Part shown: in pieces, positions 16,331 to 23,899 of the stretch
Layout of the letters: every line of letters begins with the position of its first letter
Position numbering within the stretch: position 1 is the first letter of the stretch
Assembly: GCA_041658725.1 (NCBI GenBank)
Contig: JBAZZQ010000006.1
Span: forward strand, 1 to 64,000
Direction of reading: 5' to 3'
DNA from: JBAZZQ01 sp041658725
GTDB taxonomy: Bacteria > Planctomycetota > Phycisphaerae > JAAYCJ01
DNA length: 64,000 nucleotides
Position numbers and translations under genes: made by a program
The notes under the pieces: generated by a model
What the model was told of the DNA's origin: nothing
The model's database searches: none
What the model saw: only the letters and a program-made list of their open reading frames with translations

Positions 16331-16490
16331 ATTTCAGCAGGTCTTCTGGCTCTCGGTTCATCTACACGTTCCGGCCTTCCCATCGGGGTATGCCCCGATA
16401 GTGGCTGGTTCTACACCGCGGAACGTGTATCCCCGATTACAGCGGCGGGTCCGCTACGGAATTACACCGTATTCCGGGATACTGAAATCA
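16331..16490 (-). promoter_or_regulatory. Cobalamin riboswitch controlling the cbpA/cbpB-like genes
   Basis: The minus strand contains the aptamer landmarks in order: a GGAATACGGTGTAATTCCG stem, GCGGACCCGCCGCTGTAA, GCCACT, GATGGGAAGGC and the B12-box-like AGAAGACCTGC near its 3' end. It begins about 80 bp from the second aptamer, which points the other way. Confidence 0.92.
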
Positions 16491-16570
16491 GAAGCAAGGT
16501 AGCATAAAAAACGATAAGAATCAAGAAAAAAATATATGGCCTTTTTGTTTTGCGTTTTGTATGATAATGA

Positions 16571-16712
16571 TGTCCCAAGTTGGGACAGGGAAGCTGGTGA
16601 AACTCCAGCACCGCCCCGCGACTGTAACCGAGGACGAACACCGAGGTAAGGTCACTGGCAATTTATGCCGGGAAGACCACGGTTAGTAGGATGATCCGGA
16701 AGTCAGGATACC
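16571..16712 (+). promoter_or_regulatory. Cobalamin riboswitch of the B12 assembly/uptake operon
   Basis: Landmarks are GGGAAGCTGGTGAAACTCC, then GCACCGCCCCGCGACTGTAA, GGTCACTGG, CCGGGAAGACC and the B12 box AGTCAGGATACC (16701-16712). All are in the expected order and spacing of the cobalamin aptamer. Confidence 0.95.
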
Positions 16713-16768
16713 TAAAACACGCTTTGCGTGCCTTCGAGGGAAGGTTCAAGGACAATTATGGTATCTTG

Positions 16769-16800
16769 AGCCCGTTCTTTTGAAGGACGGGCTTTTTTTT
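16769..16800 (+). terminator. Riboswitch-linked intrinsic terminator before cobC
   Basis: AGCCCGTTC (16769-16777) pairs with GGACGGGCT (16785-16793, one G-U pair), followed by a run of T. The stem ends only a few bases before the cobC start codon, so cobalamin-dependent termination would silence the whole operon. Confidence 0.85.
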
Positions 16801-16804
16801 TGGA

Positions 16805-17482
16805 ATGATTGTGATGGCTAAACGGCTTTTATTAGTGCGACATGCGAGCACCGGTCCTGAATATGCCGGTCGCTACGTCGGATCGACCGATGTGCCCCTT
16901 AGCGCAGAGGGTCTTCGGCAGGCGGAGGGCTTGGCTAGTCTTGTGAGACGATCAAAGAAATACACTCCCTTACGGTCGCGTCTCTTAAAGGGAGACCAAC
17001 CGTGTATGTCAATTTTACGTATTATTACAAGTCCACTTCGACGGGCTCGGCAGACTGGTGAAACGTTGGCGGGTGTTGTGCCTGTTGAGGTGGATGCGGA
17101 TTTGCGGGAGATTGATTTTGGAAAATGGGAAGGCCGAACATTTGACCAGATTGCCGTTTCGGACCCGCAGTTAGTGGACCGTTGGGCTAATTATGATTCA
17201 GAATTTGCGTTTCCGGGCGGGGAGAGCACTCAACATTTTTTAGAGCGGGTTCATCGGGTGGCGGACCGGATGGCCGCTGATCCGGCGGAGAATGTTTTAG
17301 CTGTCACGCACGGCGGAGTCATTCGAGCCATCATTTGTTACCTTTTAGGGTTGCCTTCCCGGAACTACCTTCTCTTTGACGTCAAGCCGGCTTCGCTGAC
17401 CACGATAGAGTTAATTGACGGTAAAGGGGTGTTGACGGGGTTGAATGATTTGTGCCATTTGGAGGGGCTGGAAGATGGCTAG
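16805..17482 (+). CDS. cobC: Alpha-ribazole phosphatase-type histidine phosphatase
   Basis: CobC removes phosphate from alpha-ribazole-5'-phosphate (or adenosylcobalamin-5'-phosphate) at the end of nucleotide-loop assembly. The RHASTG phosphohistidine motif is at about residues 11-16, SPLRRARQTGE at about 77-87 and the second catalytic histidine in AVTHGG at about 163-168. The protein is 225 residues, with about 22 extra residues at 50-73; part of these is encoded by a short repeat (16965-16986) also found at 8018-8039. This insertion sits in a loop before a core strand and may be tolerated. First gene after the riboswitch; ATG 16814 is an alternative start. Confidence 0.88.
   Translation: MIVMAKRLLLVRHASTGPEYAGRYVGSTDVPLSAEGLRQAEGLASLVRRSKKYTPLRSRLLKGDQPCMSILRIITSPLRRARQTGETLAGVVPVEVDADLREIDFGKWEGRTFDQIAVSDPQLVDRWANYDSEFAFPGGESTQHFLERVHRVADRMAADPAENVLAVTHGGVIRAIICYLLGLPSRNYLLFDVKPASLTTIELIDGKGVLTGLNDLCHLEGLEDG
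16965..16986. repeat. Repeat inserted within cobC
   Basis: Twenty-one of 22 bases match 8018-8039. The repeat plus the following aaagggag can fold back on CTCCCTT. It is read in frame as part of an insertion absent from typical CobC proteins. Confidence 0.6.
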
Positions 17483-18029
17483 GATCATTCTTGTTACCGG
17501 AGGCAGCAGAAGCGGCAAAAGCGCTTATGCACAAAAACTTGCCGAGTCTCTTCCCGGACCTCGGGCCTATGTGGCGACTTGCCCGGACATAGATAACGAA
17601 ATTCATCAGCGAATCCATAAGCATCGGGAGGCGCGCCAACATACCGACTGGCACACCATCGAGGAAACCCTGAATCTTGCCGACGTGGTGAATCATGGCC
17701 AGGGATATAACGTGCTTTTGGTGGAATGCGTTACCTTGTGGATTAATAACCTGATGTACGAGGCCGAGAAGGCTGGTCGCGAAATCGCAGAAGAAGACGT
17801 TGGTCGTCGGAGCGGGGAAATTTTGGCTGCGTGCCGTGCATTTGAAGGGACCGTGATTTTTGTAACCAATGAAGTGGGAATGGGGATCGTGCCGGAAAAT
17901 GCCTTGTGCCGCCGGTATCGAGACCTGGTGGGAAGGTGCAATCAAGTCCTGGCCGCAGACGCGGATGTCGTTACGCTGGTAACGTGCGGAATTCCTTTGG
18001 ATATTAAAGAAAGAAGGGTAGACGTATGA
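17475..18029 (+). CDS. cobU: Adenosylcobinamide kinase/guanylyltransferase
   Basis: CobU phosphorylates adenosylcobinamide and transfers GMP to it, giving adenosylcobinamide-GDP. The 184-residue length is normal. The P-loop GGSRSGKS is at residues 9-16, right after the first strand, and the family segment YVATCPDIDNEIHQRIHKHR follows with the catalytic-type histidine. The start ATG overlaps the last codons of cobC, and GGAGGGG lies just upstream. Its stop overlaps the cobT start as ATGA. Confidence 0.95.
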   Translation: MARIILVTGGSRSGKSAYAQKLAESLPGPRAYVATCPDIDNEIHQRIHKHREARQHTDWHTIEETLNLADVVNHGQGYNVLLVECVTLWINNLMYEAEKAGREIAEEDVGRRSGEILAACRAFEGTVIFVTNEVGMGIVPENALCRRYRDLVGRCNQVLAADADVVTLVTCGIPLDIKERRVDV

Positions 18030-19090
18030 GTTTGCTGGAATCGACCATTAAGCGAATTGAGCTTCAGGATCGGGTTTGGCGGCAAAAAGCCACGGAACGT
18101 TTGGATAAGCTCACCATGCCCCATTGGGCCCTGGGGCGATTGCTGGACATGGGGCAGGATTTGGCGGGGATAACCCGTTCGATCAATCCTCCGGTGCGAC
18201 GAAAAGCCATCGTTGTCATGGCGGCGGATCATGGGGTGGCCGCTGAAGGGGTCAGTAAATACCCACAGGAAGTTACCGGCCAGATGGTCCACAATTTTGT
18301 CAACGGCGGGGCAGGTATCAACGCATTGGCCCGCTTGGCTGGGGCGCGGGTAGTCGTGGTGGATATGGGGGTTGCCGGCGATTTGAGCGCATTAGTGCAG
18401 GCGGGTAAAATCGTTTCAAAACGCATGGCGGCGGGGACGAAGAACATCGTACGCGGACCGGCCATGAGTCGGGACGAAGCGATTCGGTGTATTGAGGCCG
18501 GGATTGAAATTGTACGGGACCTCGACCCTTCCATAGACCTTTTTGGCACGGGCGATATGGGTATCGCCAACACGACGGCCAGTTCGGCGGTTGCGGCGGT
18601 CATCACCGGTTGCAGCGTCTCGGAGGTTACTGGGCACGGCACTGGGATTGACGATAAACAATTTGCCCACAAAGTTAGCGTAATAAACAAAGTTCTTGAA
18701 ATCAATCGGCCCAATTCTGCCGATGGTTTGGATGTTTTGGCCAAGGTGGGCGGGTTTGAAATCGGGGGTATTGTTGGATTGATTCTTGGCGCGGCGGCGG
18801 AGCGCAAACCGATTCTGGTGGATGGATTTATTTCCTCCGCCGGGGCCTTGATTGCGAAGTTGCTGGCCCCACCGGCGGTGGAGTACATGTTTGTCGCTCA
18901 CAATAGCGTTGAGCAGGGTCATCGCTGTATGCATAAGTTTCTAGGTAAAGAGCCGCTGCTGGATTTGAATCTGCGCTTGGGCGAGGGAACTGGCGCGGCA
19001 CTGGCGATGAATCTGATTGAGGCGGCGGCGAGGATTCTAACTGAAGTGGCGACGTTTGATGAAGCGGGCGTTTCGAAGGCGGAACAATGA
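18026..19090 (+). CDS. cobT: Nicotinate-nucleotide--dimethylbenzimidazole phosphoribosyltransferase
   Basis: CobT makes alpha-ribazole phosphate from nicotinate mononucleotide and dimethylbenzimidazole, activating the lower ligand. The 354-residue protein shows the expected MAADHGVAAEGVS segment at about residues 70-82, VNGGAGINALAR at about 92-103, FGTGDMGIANTTASSAV at about 173-189, and the C-terminal LRLGEGTGAALAM with the catalytic glutamate at about 314-326. It overlaps cobU and cobS by 4 nt on each side (ATGA), so translation is probably coupled. Confidence 0.96.
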   Translation: MSLLESTIKRIELQDRVWRQKATERLDKLTMPHWALGRLLDMGQDLAGITRSINPPVRRKAIVVMAADHGVAAEGVSKYPQEVTGQMVHNFVNGGAGINALARLAGARVVVVDMGVAGDLSALVQAGKIVSKRMAAGTKNIVRGPAMSRDEAIRCIEAGIEIVRDLDPSIDLFGTGDMGIANTTASSAVAAVITGCSVSEVTGHGTGIDDKQFAHKVSVINKVLEINRPNSADGLDVLAKVGGFEIGGIVGLILGAAAERKPILVDGFISSAGALIAKLLAPPAVEYMFVAHNSVEQGHRCMHKFLGKEPLLDLNLRLGEGTGAALAMNLIEAAARILTEVATFDEAGVSKAEQ

Positions 19091-19848
19091 GACGTTTTGT
19101 TGCGGCATTACGATTTTTGACGATTCTGCCTCTGCCGACCCAATACGGCAGTTCGGAAAGCGACCTTAGGGGAAGTGTGGTGTGCTTTCCGCTGATCGGG
19201 TTGTTGATCGGTGGGGTGGGGGCGGGTCTGGCTTGGATTTTGTGGCAAGTATTTCCCGCTTTGCCGGCGGGCATGTTAATCGTTATTTTTTTGCTGGCGG
19301 TTTCGGGTGGGTTTCATTTGGATGGATTATCGGATACGGCGGACGGTTTTTTAAGTTCTCGGCCCCGTGATCGCATATTGGAAATCATGAAGGACAGCCG
19401 GGTTGGGGCCATGGGGGTCATCGCCGTGGTATGTGTGTTAGGTTTGAAAACGGCGGCCCTTGGTTCTTTGAACGCATCGACCGCATGGCGGGCTGTTGTG
19501 CTGATGCCCCTTGCGGGACGATGCCTGATGGTTGTGAATATGACCTTGCTGCCTTACGCCCGACGGGAAGGCGGTTTAGGAAATTTATTTTACGAAAAGC
19601 GCTCGTGGGTAAACGTGATTTGGGCGTTGGCGGTTCTCGGGCTGGCTGGTTGGTTGGTCGCCGGCGTCGCGGGATTGGTTGCGGTTGGTATTTCGACGGG
19701 TACGGGGTTGATTTTCGCCGTTTATTCTTACCGTAAGATCGGCGGAGCCACCGGGGATACGTTGGGGGCCTCGTGTGAAATTGTGGAAACCATTTCGGCT
19801 CTGATTTTTGCGGCGGGGCCAGTGCAGACCCTTCTGGGGCTTAGGTGA
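19087..19848 (+). CDS. cobS: Adenosylcobinamide-GDP ribazoletransferase (cobalamin synthase)
   Basis: CobS joins adenosylcobinamide-GDP to alpha-ribazole in the membrane. The 253-residue protein begins with the family signature RFLTILPLPTQYG and has the acidic motif GGFHLDGLSDTADGFLSSRPRDRILEIMKDSRVGAMG at about residues 78-114, whose aspartates bind metal. About six hydrophobic helices follow. It is in an operon with cobT (4-nt overlap), and the next gene starts 3 nt after its stop. Confidence 0.95.
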   Translation: MRRFVAALRFLTILPLPTQYGSSESDLRGSVVCFPLIGLLIGGVGAGLAWILWQVFPALPAGMLIVIFLLAVSGGFHLDGLSDTADGFLSSRPRDRILEIMKDSRVGAMGVIAVVCVLGLKTAALGSLNASTAWRAVVLMPLAGRCLMVVNMTLLPYARREGGLGNLFYEKRSWVNVIWALAVLGLAGWLVAGVAGLVAVGISTGTGLIFAVYSYRKIGGATGDTLGASCEIVETISALIFAAGPVQTLLGLR

Positions 19849-19851
19849 AAC

Positions 19852-22419
19852 ATGGCATTTGGACACGGTGGAAATTTGAAGGACTTATCCGAGCGGTCGG
19901 GCCTGCCGGCGGAGGAGGTTCTGGATTTCAGCGCCAATATCAATCCGCTCGGTCCGCCGGAGAACCTGCGCTGCGTGATCAGCCGGAACGTGGAACGAGT
20001 CGTTCATTACCCTGATCCCAAGGCTGAAACGCTGGCGGAGGCGATCGCGCGCCGTTATTCCTTCGCTCCCGAGCAAATCGTCGTGGGAAACGGTTCCAGC
20101 GAGATATTCTATGCCCTGCCCCGCGCGTTGGGACTTCGTCAGGCGGTACTTCCAGTTCCTTCCTATGCCGATTACGCGGCGGTGGTGCGATTAAACGCGA
20201 TGGAAGTGGAAACTGTTTTGCTTCAAGAAGCCGATGATTTCAGGCTGGATTGGGAGACGTTGGACAGCCGCTTGCAAGGTTCCCAGGTTGTTTTTCTGGG
20301 TCAGCCTAACAATCCCACCGGTATGCTTTTCGATCCGGCGGAGTTTCGCCGATTTGTCGCCGATCATCCTGAGGCAATTTTTATCGTCGATGAGGCTTTT
20401 GCTGATTTTGTGGAAGGTTACCAGACCCTGGCCCGCGACATGCCGGCCAATGTGATCGTGGTGTGTTCCATGACGAAATTTTATGCAATTCCGGGCCTCC
20501 GCCTGGGATACGCGGTGGCCCCGGTCGAACTGGCCGAACGGATACGCGCGCAGTTGCCGCCGTGGTCGGTGAACGTTTTTGCCCAGGCGGCGGGCGAGGC
20601 CGTTTTGAACGATACAGAGTACGCCGTACGCAGCAGAGAATTTGTTAGCCAACAGAGGGCGCACCTTTTCCGTGAGCTTTCAAAGATACCCGGATTATAT
20701 GTTTATCCCGGCAGGGCCAATTTTTTGCTGGTCCGCATTGACCGGTCCGACATAAATGCGCCGGGATTGGCTTGCCGTTTACTGGCCGATGGTATCGCGA
20801 TTCGCGTTTGTGACAATTACGAGGGATTAGATAAACGTTTTTTCCGTCTGGCGGTTCGAACGCAGCAGGAAAACGACCGATTATGCCGGGCGATTTTCCG
20901 ATTATTCGGATGTAAAACGTCAGCGCCGATGAAAAAGCAGAGGCCGGCGTTGATGTTTCAGGGGACCAGTTCCAGTGCGGGTAAAAGCATCATGACGGCC
21001 GCGATGTGCCGCATCCTTTTACAAGATGGTTTTCGCGTCGCGCCATTCAAGGCCCAGAATATGTCGCTGAATTCTTTTGTCACCCGTGAGGGGGGTGAAA
21101 TTGGTCGTGCCCAAGCGGTCCAGGCCCAGGCCTGCCGTCTTGAACCGGATGTTCGAATGAACCCGGTACTCTTGAAGCCGAATTCCGATACCGGTAGCCA
21201 AGTGATTATCCGCGGTAAACCGGTGGGCAATATGAATGTAACCGCATATACCCAATTCAAAACCGAAGCGTTCAAAACTGTGATGGAATGCTATGATTCT
21301 TTGGCTGGCGAATACGACGCGGTCATTCTGGAAGGCGCGGGTAGTCCGGGTGAGATTAATCTTAAGCATCACGACATCGTGAACATGCGCATGGCTCGAT
21401 ATGCTGAATCGCCCGTTTTGCTCGTGGGCGATATCGACCGCGGAGGGGTGTTTGCCTCATTTGTGGGGACGATGGAAGTTTTGGCCCAATGGGAGAGGCA
21501 ACTGGTGGCTGGTTTTTTGGTCAATAAGTTTCGGGGTGATAAATCGCTTCTTGGTCCGGCGCTGGACTATGTCGCCGATTACACCGGACGGCCAGTTCTG
21601 GGGGTGATTCCCTATTTGCGTAATTTGAACATTCCCGAGGAAGATTCGGTTGAGTTTAAAAGCGGTTCATTTAATAAACCGCGAGGGCAAGATCCTTGCG
21701 TTGAGGTGGCTGTGATCGATTTGCCGCATATTTCCAATTTTACGGATTTTGATGCGCTGCGGTTGGAAGGCGACGTTTATTTGCGCATCATTCGGTCACT
21801 GGAGGAATTAAATAATCCCGATGCTGTCATTATTCCCGGCAGTAAGAATGTTATCGGGGATTTGAAATATTTGGAATCTTCGGGGTTGGCGCAGCGATTA
21901 AAATCGCTGGCGAAAACAGGTCAGACGGAAATTGTTGGTATTTGCGGGGGGTTTCAAATTCTCGGCAAAGCAATTTCCGATCCGCATGGGATTGAAACAT
22001 CGGCAGGTGAAGTCACGGGTCTGTCGTTGCTGGATATTCGAACGGTTTTGGCTGTGGAGAAAACGCTTCGTTGCGTGCAGGCTCGGCATACTGTTTCGGG
22101 ACACCTTGTGAGTGGTTACGAGATTCATCACGGTCAGACCGGCGGGGAAGGCCTCGTGCCGATTATCGAGCGAAGCGACGGTGAGGTTTTAGGTGTTTCA
22201 ACGGCATCGCATCGCATTTGGGGCACGTATCTTCATGGAGTCTTCGACGCGGACGAATTTCGCCGCTGGTTTATTGACGGGCTTCGCCGGCGGCGGGGAA
22301 TGGAGCCTGCGGGACGGGTGTTGGTCAATTATGAAATCGAAACTGCGTTGGATAATCTGGCCGACGTCGTTCGGCAAAATTTGCCGATGGATCAAATTTA
22401 TAAATTGATGGGGTTGTGA
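19852..22419 (+). CDS. cobDQ: Fusion: threonine-phosphate decarboxylase (CobD) and cobyric acid synthase (CobQ)
   Basis: One unbroken 855-codon frame carries two enzymes. Residues 1 to about 355 are a class-I aminotransferase-fold CobD (NPTG at about residue 158, PLP lysine K209 in SMTKFYAIPGLRLGY) that makes aminopropanol phosphate from threonine phosphate. From M360, after a short linker (CKTSAP), comes CobQ: an ATP-binding N-terminus (FQGTSSSAGKS), an N-type synthetase domain, and a glutamine amidotransferase domain with C698 in GICGGFQ and H795 in YLHGVFD. It amidates adenosylcobyrinic diamide. No ribosome site precedes M360, so separate translation is unlikely. The fusion joins the two activities that make the aminopropanol arm and its acceptor; cbiB, which joins the products, is next. 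Confidence 0.92.
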   Translation: MAFGHGGNLKDLSERSGLPAEEVLDFSANINPLGPPENLRCVISRNVERVVHYPDPKAETLAEAIARRYSFAPEQIVVGNGSSEIFYALPRALGLRQAVLPVPSYADYAAVVRLNAMEVETVLLQEADDFRLDWETLDSRLQGSQVVFLGQPNNPTGMLFDPAEFRRFVADHPEAIFIVDEAFADFVEGYQTLARDMPANVIVVCSMTKFYAIPGLRLGYAVAPVELAERIRAQLPPWSVNVFAQAAGEAVLNDTEYAVRSREFVSQQRAHLFRELSKIPGLYVYPGRANFLLVRIDRSDINAPGLACRLLADGIAIRVCDNYEGLDKRFFRLAVRTQQENDRLCRAIFRLFGCKTSAPMKKQRPALMFQGTSSSAGKSIMTAAMCRILLQDGFRVAPFKAQNMSLNSFVTREGGEIGRAQAVQAQACRLEPDVRMNPVLLKPNSDTGSQVIIRGKPVGNMNVTAYTQFKTEAFKTVMECYDSLAGEYDAVILEGAGSPGEINLKHHDIVNMRMARYAESPVLLVGDIDRGGVFASFVGTMEVLAQWERQLVAGFLVNKFRGDKSLLGPALDYVADYTGRPVLGVIPYLRNLNIPEEDSVEFKSGSFNKPRGQDPCVEVAVIDLPHISNFTDFDALRLEGDVYLRIIRSLEELNNPDAVIIPGSKNVIGDLKYLESSGLAQRLKSLAKTGQTEIVGICGGFQILGKAISDPHGIETSAGEVTGLSLLDIRTVLAVEKTLRCVQARHTVSGHLVSGYEIHHGQTGGEGLVPIIERSDGEVLGVSTASHRIWGTYLHGVFDADEFRRWFIDGLRRRRGMEPAGRVLVNYEIETALDNLADVVRQNLPMDQIYKLMGL

Positions 22420-23378
22420 TGAGACTGGAATATCAAATCATAGCCGCTTTCTTTCTCGATCTGGCGATTGGCGATCCACGATGGATGCCTCATCCGGTCA
22501 GAGGGATTGGGTGGTTGGCGGTTCGGGCCGAGGGGATAACGCGAACAATTATTCCCTGGCCACGATTCGCTGGTTTGGTTGCGGCGCTAAGCGTCATTGG
22601 TTTGACCGGTTGTTGCGCGTTTGCGATGGTGCGATTGGCCGGTTTGGCTCATCCCGTTGCCGGGGATATCGTATCTGTTGTCGTCATCTATACCACGATT
22701 GCCGCCCGCGATTTGGCGGATCATAGTTTGGCGGTTTTCCGGGCTTTGGCGAAAGGCGATGTGCCTTTGGCGAAAGAACGCGTTCGGATGATCGTCGGGC
22801 GCGACGTCGATCATCTTGATGAAAGCGAGATCGTTCGTGCCGCCGTCGAGAGCGTGGCGGAAAGCACGGTGGACGGTGTTACCGCTCCGTTGTTTTTCGC
22901 GGTCATTGCCGGACCTGTAGGGGCCATGGTGTATCGAGCGATCAATACCCTCGATTCGATGTTCGGCTACAAAAATGAGCGATATCTTAAATTCGGCTGG
23001 GCGTCGGCGAGAATCGACGATCTGGCGAATTTGATTCCTGCTCGTTTGACGGCGCCGATCATTTGTCTGGCTGCGGGTTTGCTGCGACAACGGCCAATCT
23101 TATCGCTGCGGATTCTCTTACGCGATGCGCGTAAACACACCAGTCCAAACTCCGGTTTTCCTGAAGCCGCCATGGCGGGGGCGTTGGGTGTGCGGTTAGG
23201 GGGTGTGAATTATTATTTCGGTCGTCCCGTGGAAAAACCGGCCATCGGCGATCCGGTGGTGGGATTGACAAAAGATCATATCCCGAAGGCAAACGCGCTG
23301 ATGTTTGCCTCGGTATCGCTCTTTCTATTAATTTGTCTGGGGGCACGGGTTTGGCTGTTGTGGAGGATGGGCAAATGA
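22419..23378 (+). CDS. cbiB: Adenosylcobinamide-phosphate synthase
   Basis: CbiB (CobD in the aerobic nomenclature) links aminopropanol phosphate to cobyric acid. The 319-residue membrane protein opens with the family signature LDLAIGDPRWMPHPVRGIGW (residues about 10-29). It contains RDLADHSLAVFRAL, the VAESTVDGVTAPLFFAVIAGP core at about residues 144-164, and GYKNERYLKFGWASARIDDLANLIPARL at about 184-211. The start ATG overlaps the stop of the fusion gene (TGATG). It acts directly downstream of both halves of that fusion. Confidence 0.95.
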   Translation: MRLEYQIIAAFFLDLAIGDPRWMPHPVRGIGWLAVRAEGITRTIIPWPRFAGLVAALSVIGLTGCCAFAMVRLAGLAHPVAGDIVSVVVIYTTIAARDLADHSLAVFRALAKGDVPLAKERVRMIVGRDVDHLDESEIVRAAVESVAESTVDGVTAPLFFAVIAGPVGAMVYRAINTLDSMFGYKNERYLKFGWASARIDDLANLIPARLTAPIICLAAGLLRQRPILSLRILLRDARKHTSPNSGFPEAAMAGALGVRLGGVNYYFGRPVEKPAIGDPVVGLTKDHIPKANALMFASVSLFLLICLGARVWLLWRMGK

Positions 23379-23899
23379 AAAAAGGACCGCGAATACTCAT
23401 TTTTACCGGTGACGGGAAGGGAAAGACCACGGCCGCATTGGGCATGGCTTTGCGGGCGGCTGGTCATGGTATGCACATCTATGTGATTCAGTTTATAAAA
23501 AATGCTTTGACGGGTGAGATATTGGCCGTCAAAAATATTCCCAACATTGAAATCTCGCAAACAGGTCTTGGTTTTTTGCCTTCCGCAGAGGATGAACGTT
23601 TTACCGCCCATCGCCAGGGTGCCCAGGCCGGACTTGATCAAGCCGCCGGCGCGATCGAGTCGGGAAATTATTCTCTGATTATTTTGGATGAAATTTGCCT
23701 TGCGGTGTCTCGCGGGTTGCTGGAGGAAGGCGAGGTGATTGAACTTCTCCAAAAAGTCCTTCCGGATAGCTGCGTCGTTTTGACCGGTCGCGGAGCCACT
23801 GAGAATTTAATCGCCCTGGCCGATACGGTTACCGAGATGCGGTGTTTGAAACACGGTCTTGAACTGGGTTTTTCCGCTCAGAAAGGAGTCGAGCTTTGA
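23375..23899 (+). CDS. cobO: Cob(I)yrinic acid a,c-diamide adenosyltransferase
   Basis: This CobA/BtuR/CobO-type enzyme transfers the adenosyl group of ATP to the reduced corrinoid. The 174-residue protein has the P-loop FTGDGKGKTTAALGMALRA at about residues 8-26, YVIQFIKN at about 36-43 and the LIILDEICLAVSRGLL segment at about 107-122. ATG 23375 overlaps the cbiB stop by 4 nt, and GGAGG lies 8 nt upstream. The family is homologous to E. coli BtuR/CobA, so the symbols cobA and btuR are equivalent choices. Confidence 0.93.
   Translation: MKKGPRILIFTGDGKGKTTAALGMALRAAGHGMHIYVIQFIKNALTGEILAVKNIPNIEISQTGLGFLPSAEDERFTAHRQGAQAGLDQAAGAIESGNYSLIILDEICLAVSRGLLEEGEVIELLQKVLPDSCVVLTGRGATENLIALADTVTEMRCLKHGLELGFSAQKGVEL

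Noticed and set aside
16740..16800. A tRNA-like ggttcaagg motif near the B12 operon leader
   Set aside because: No acceptor, D or anticodon arms can be formed; the bases belong to the riboswitch terminator region.
20900..20960. A frameshift or missed gene border between cobD and cobQ
   Set aside because: The frame is continuous, the linker is short and plausible, and there is no ribosome site before the internal Met; only read data could reopen the question.
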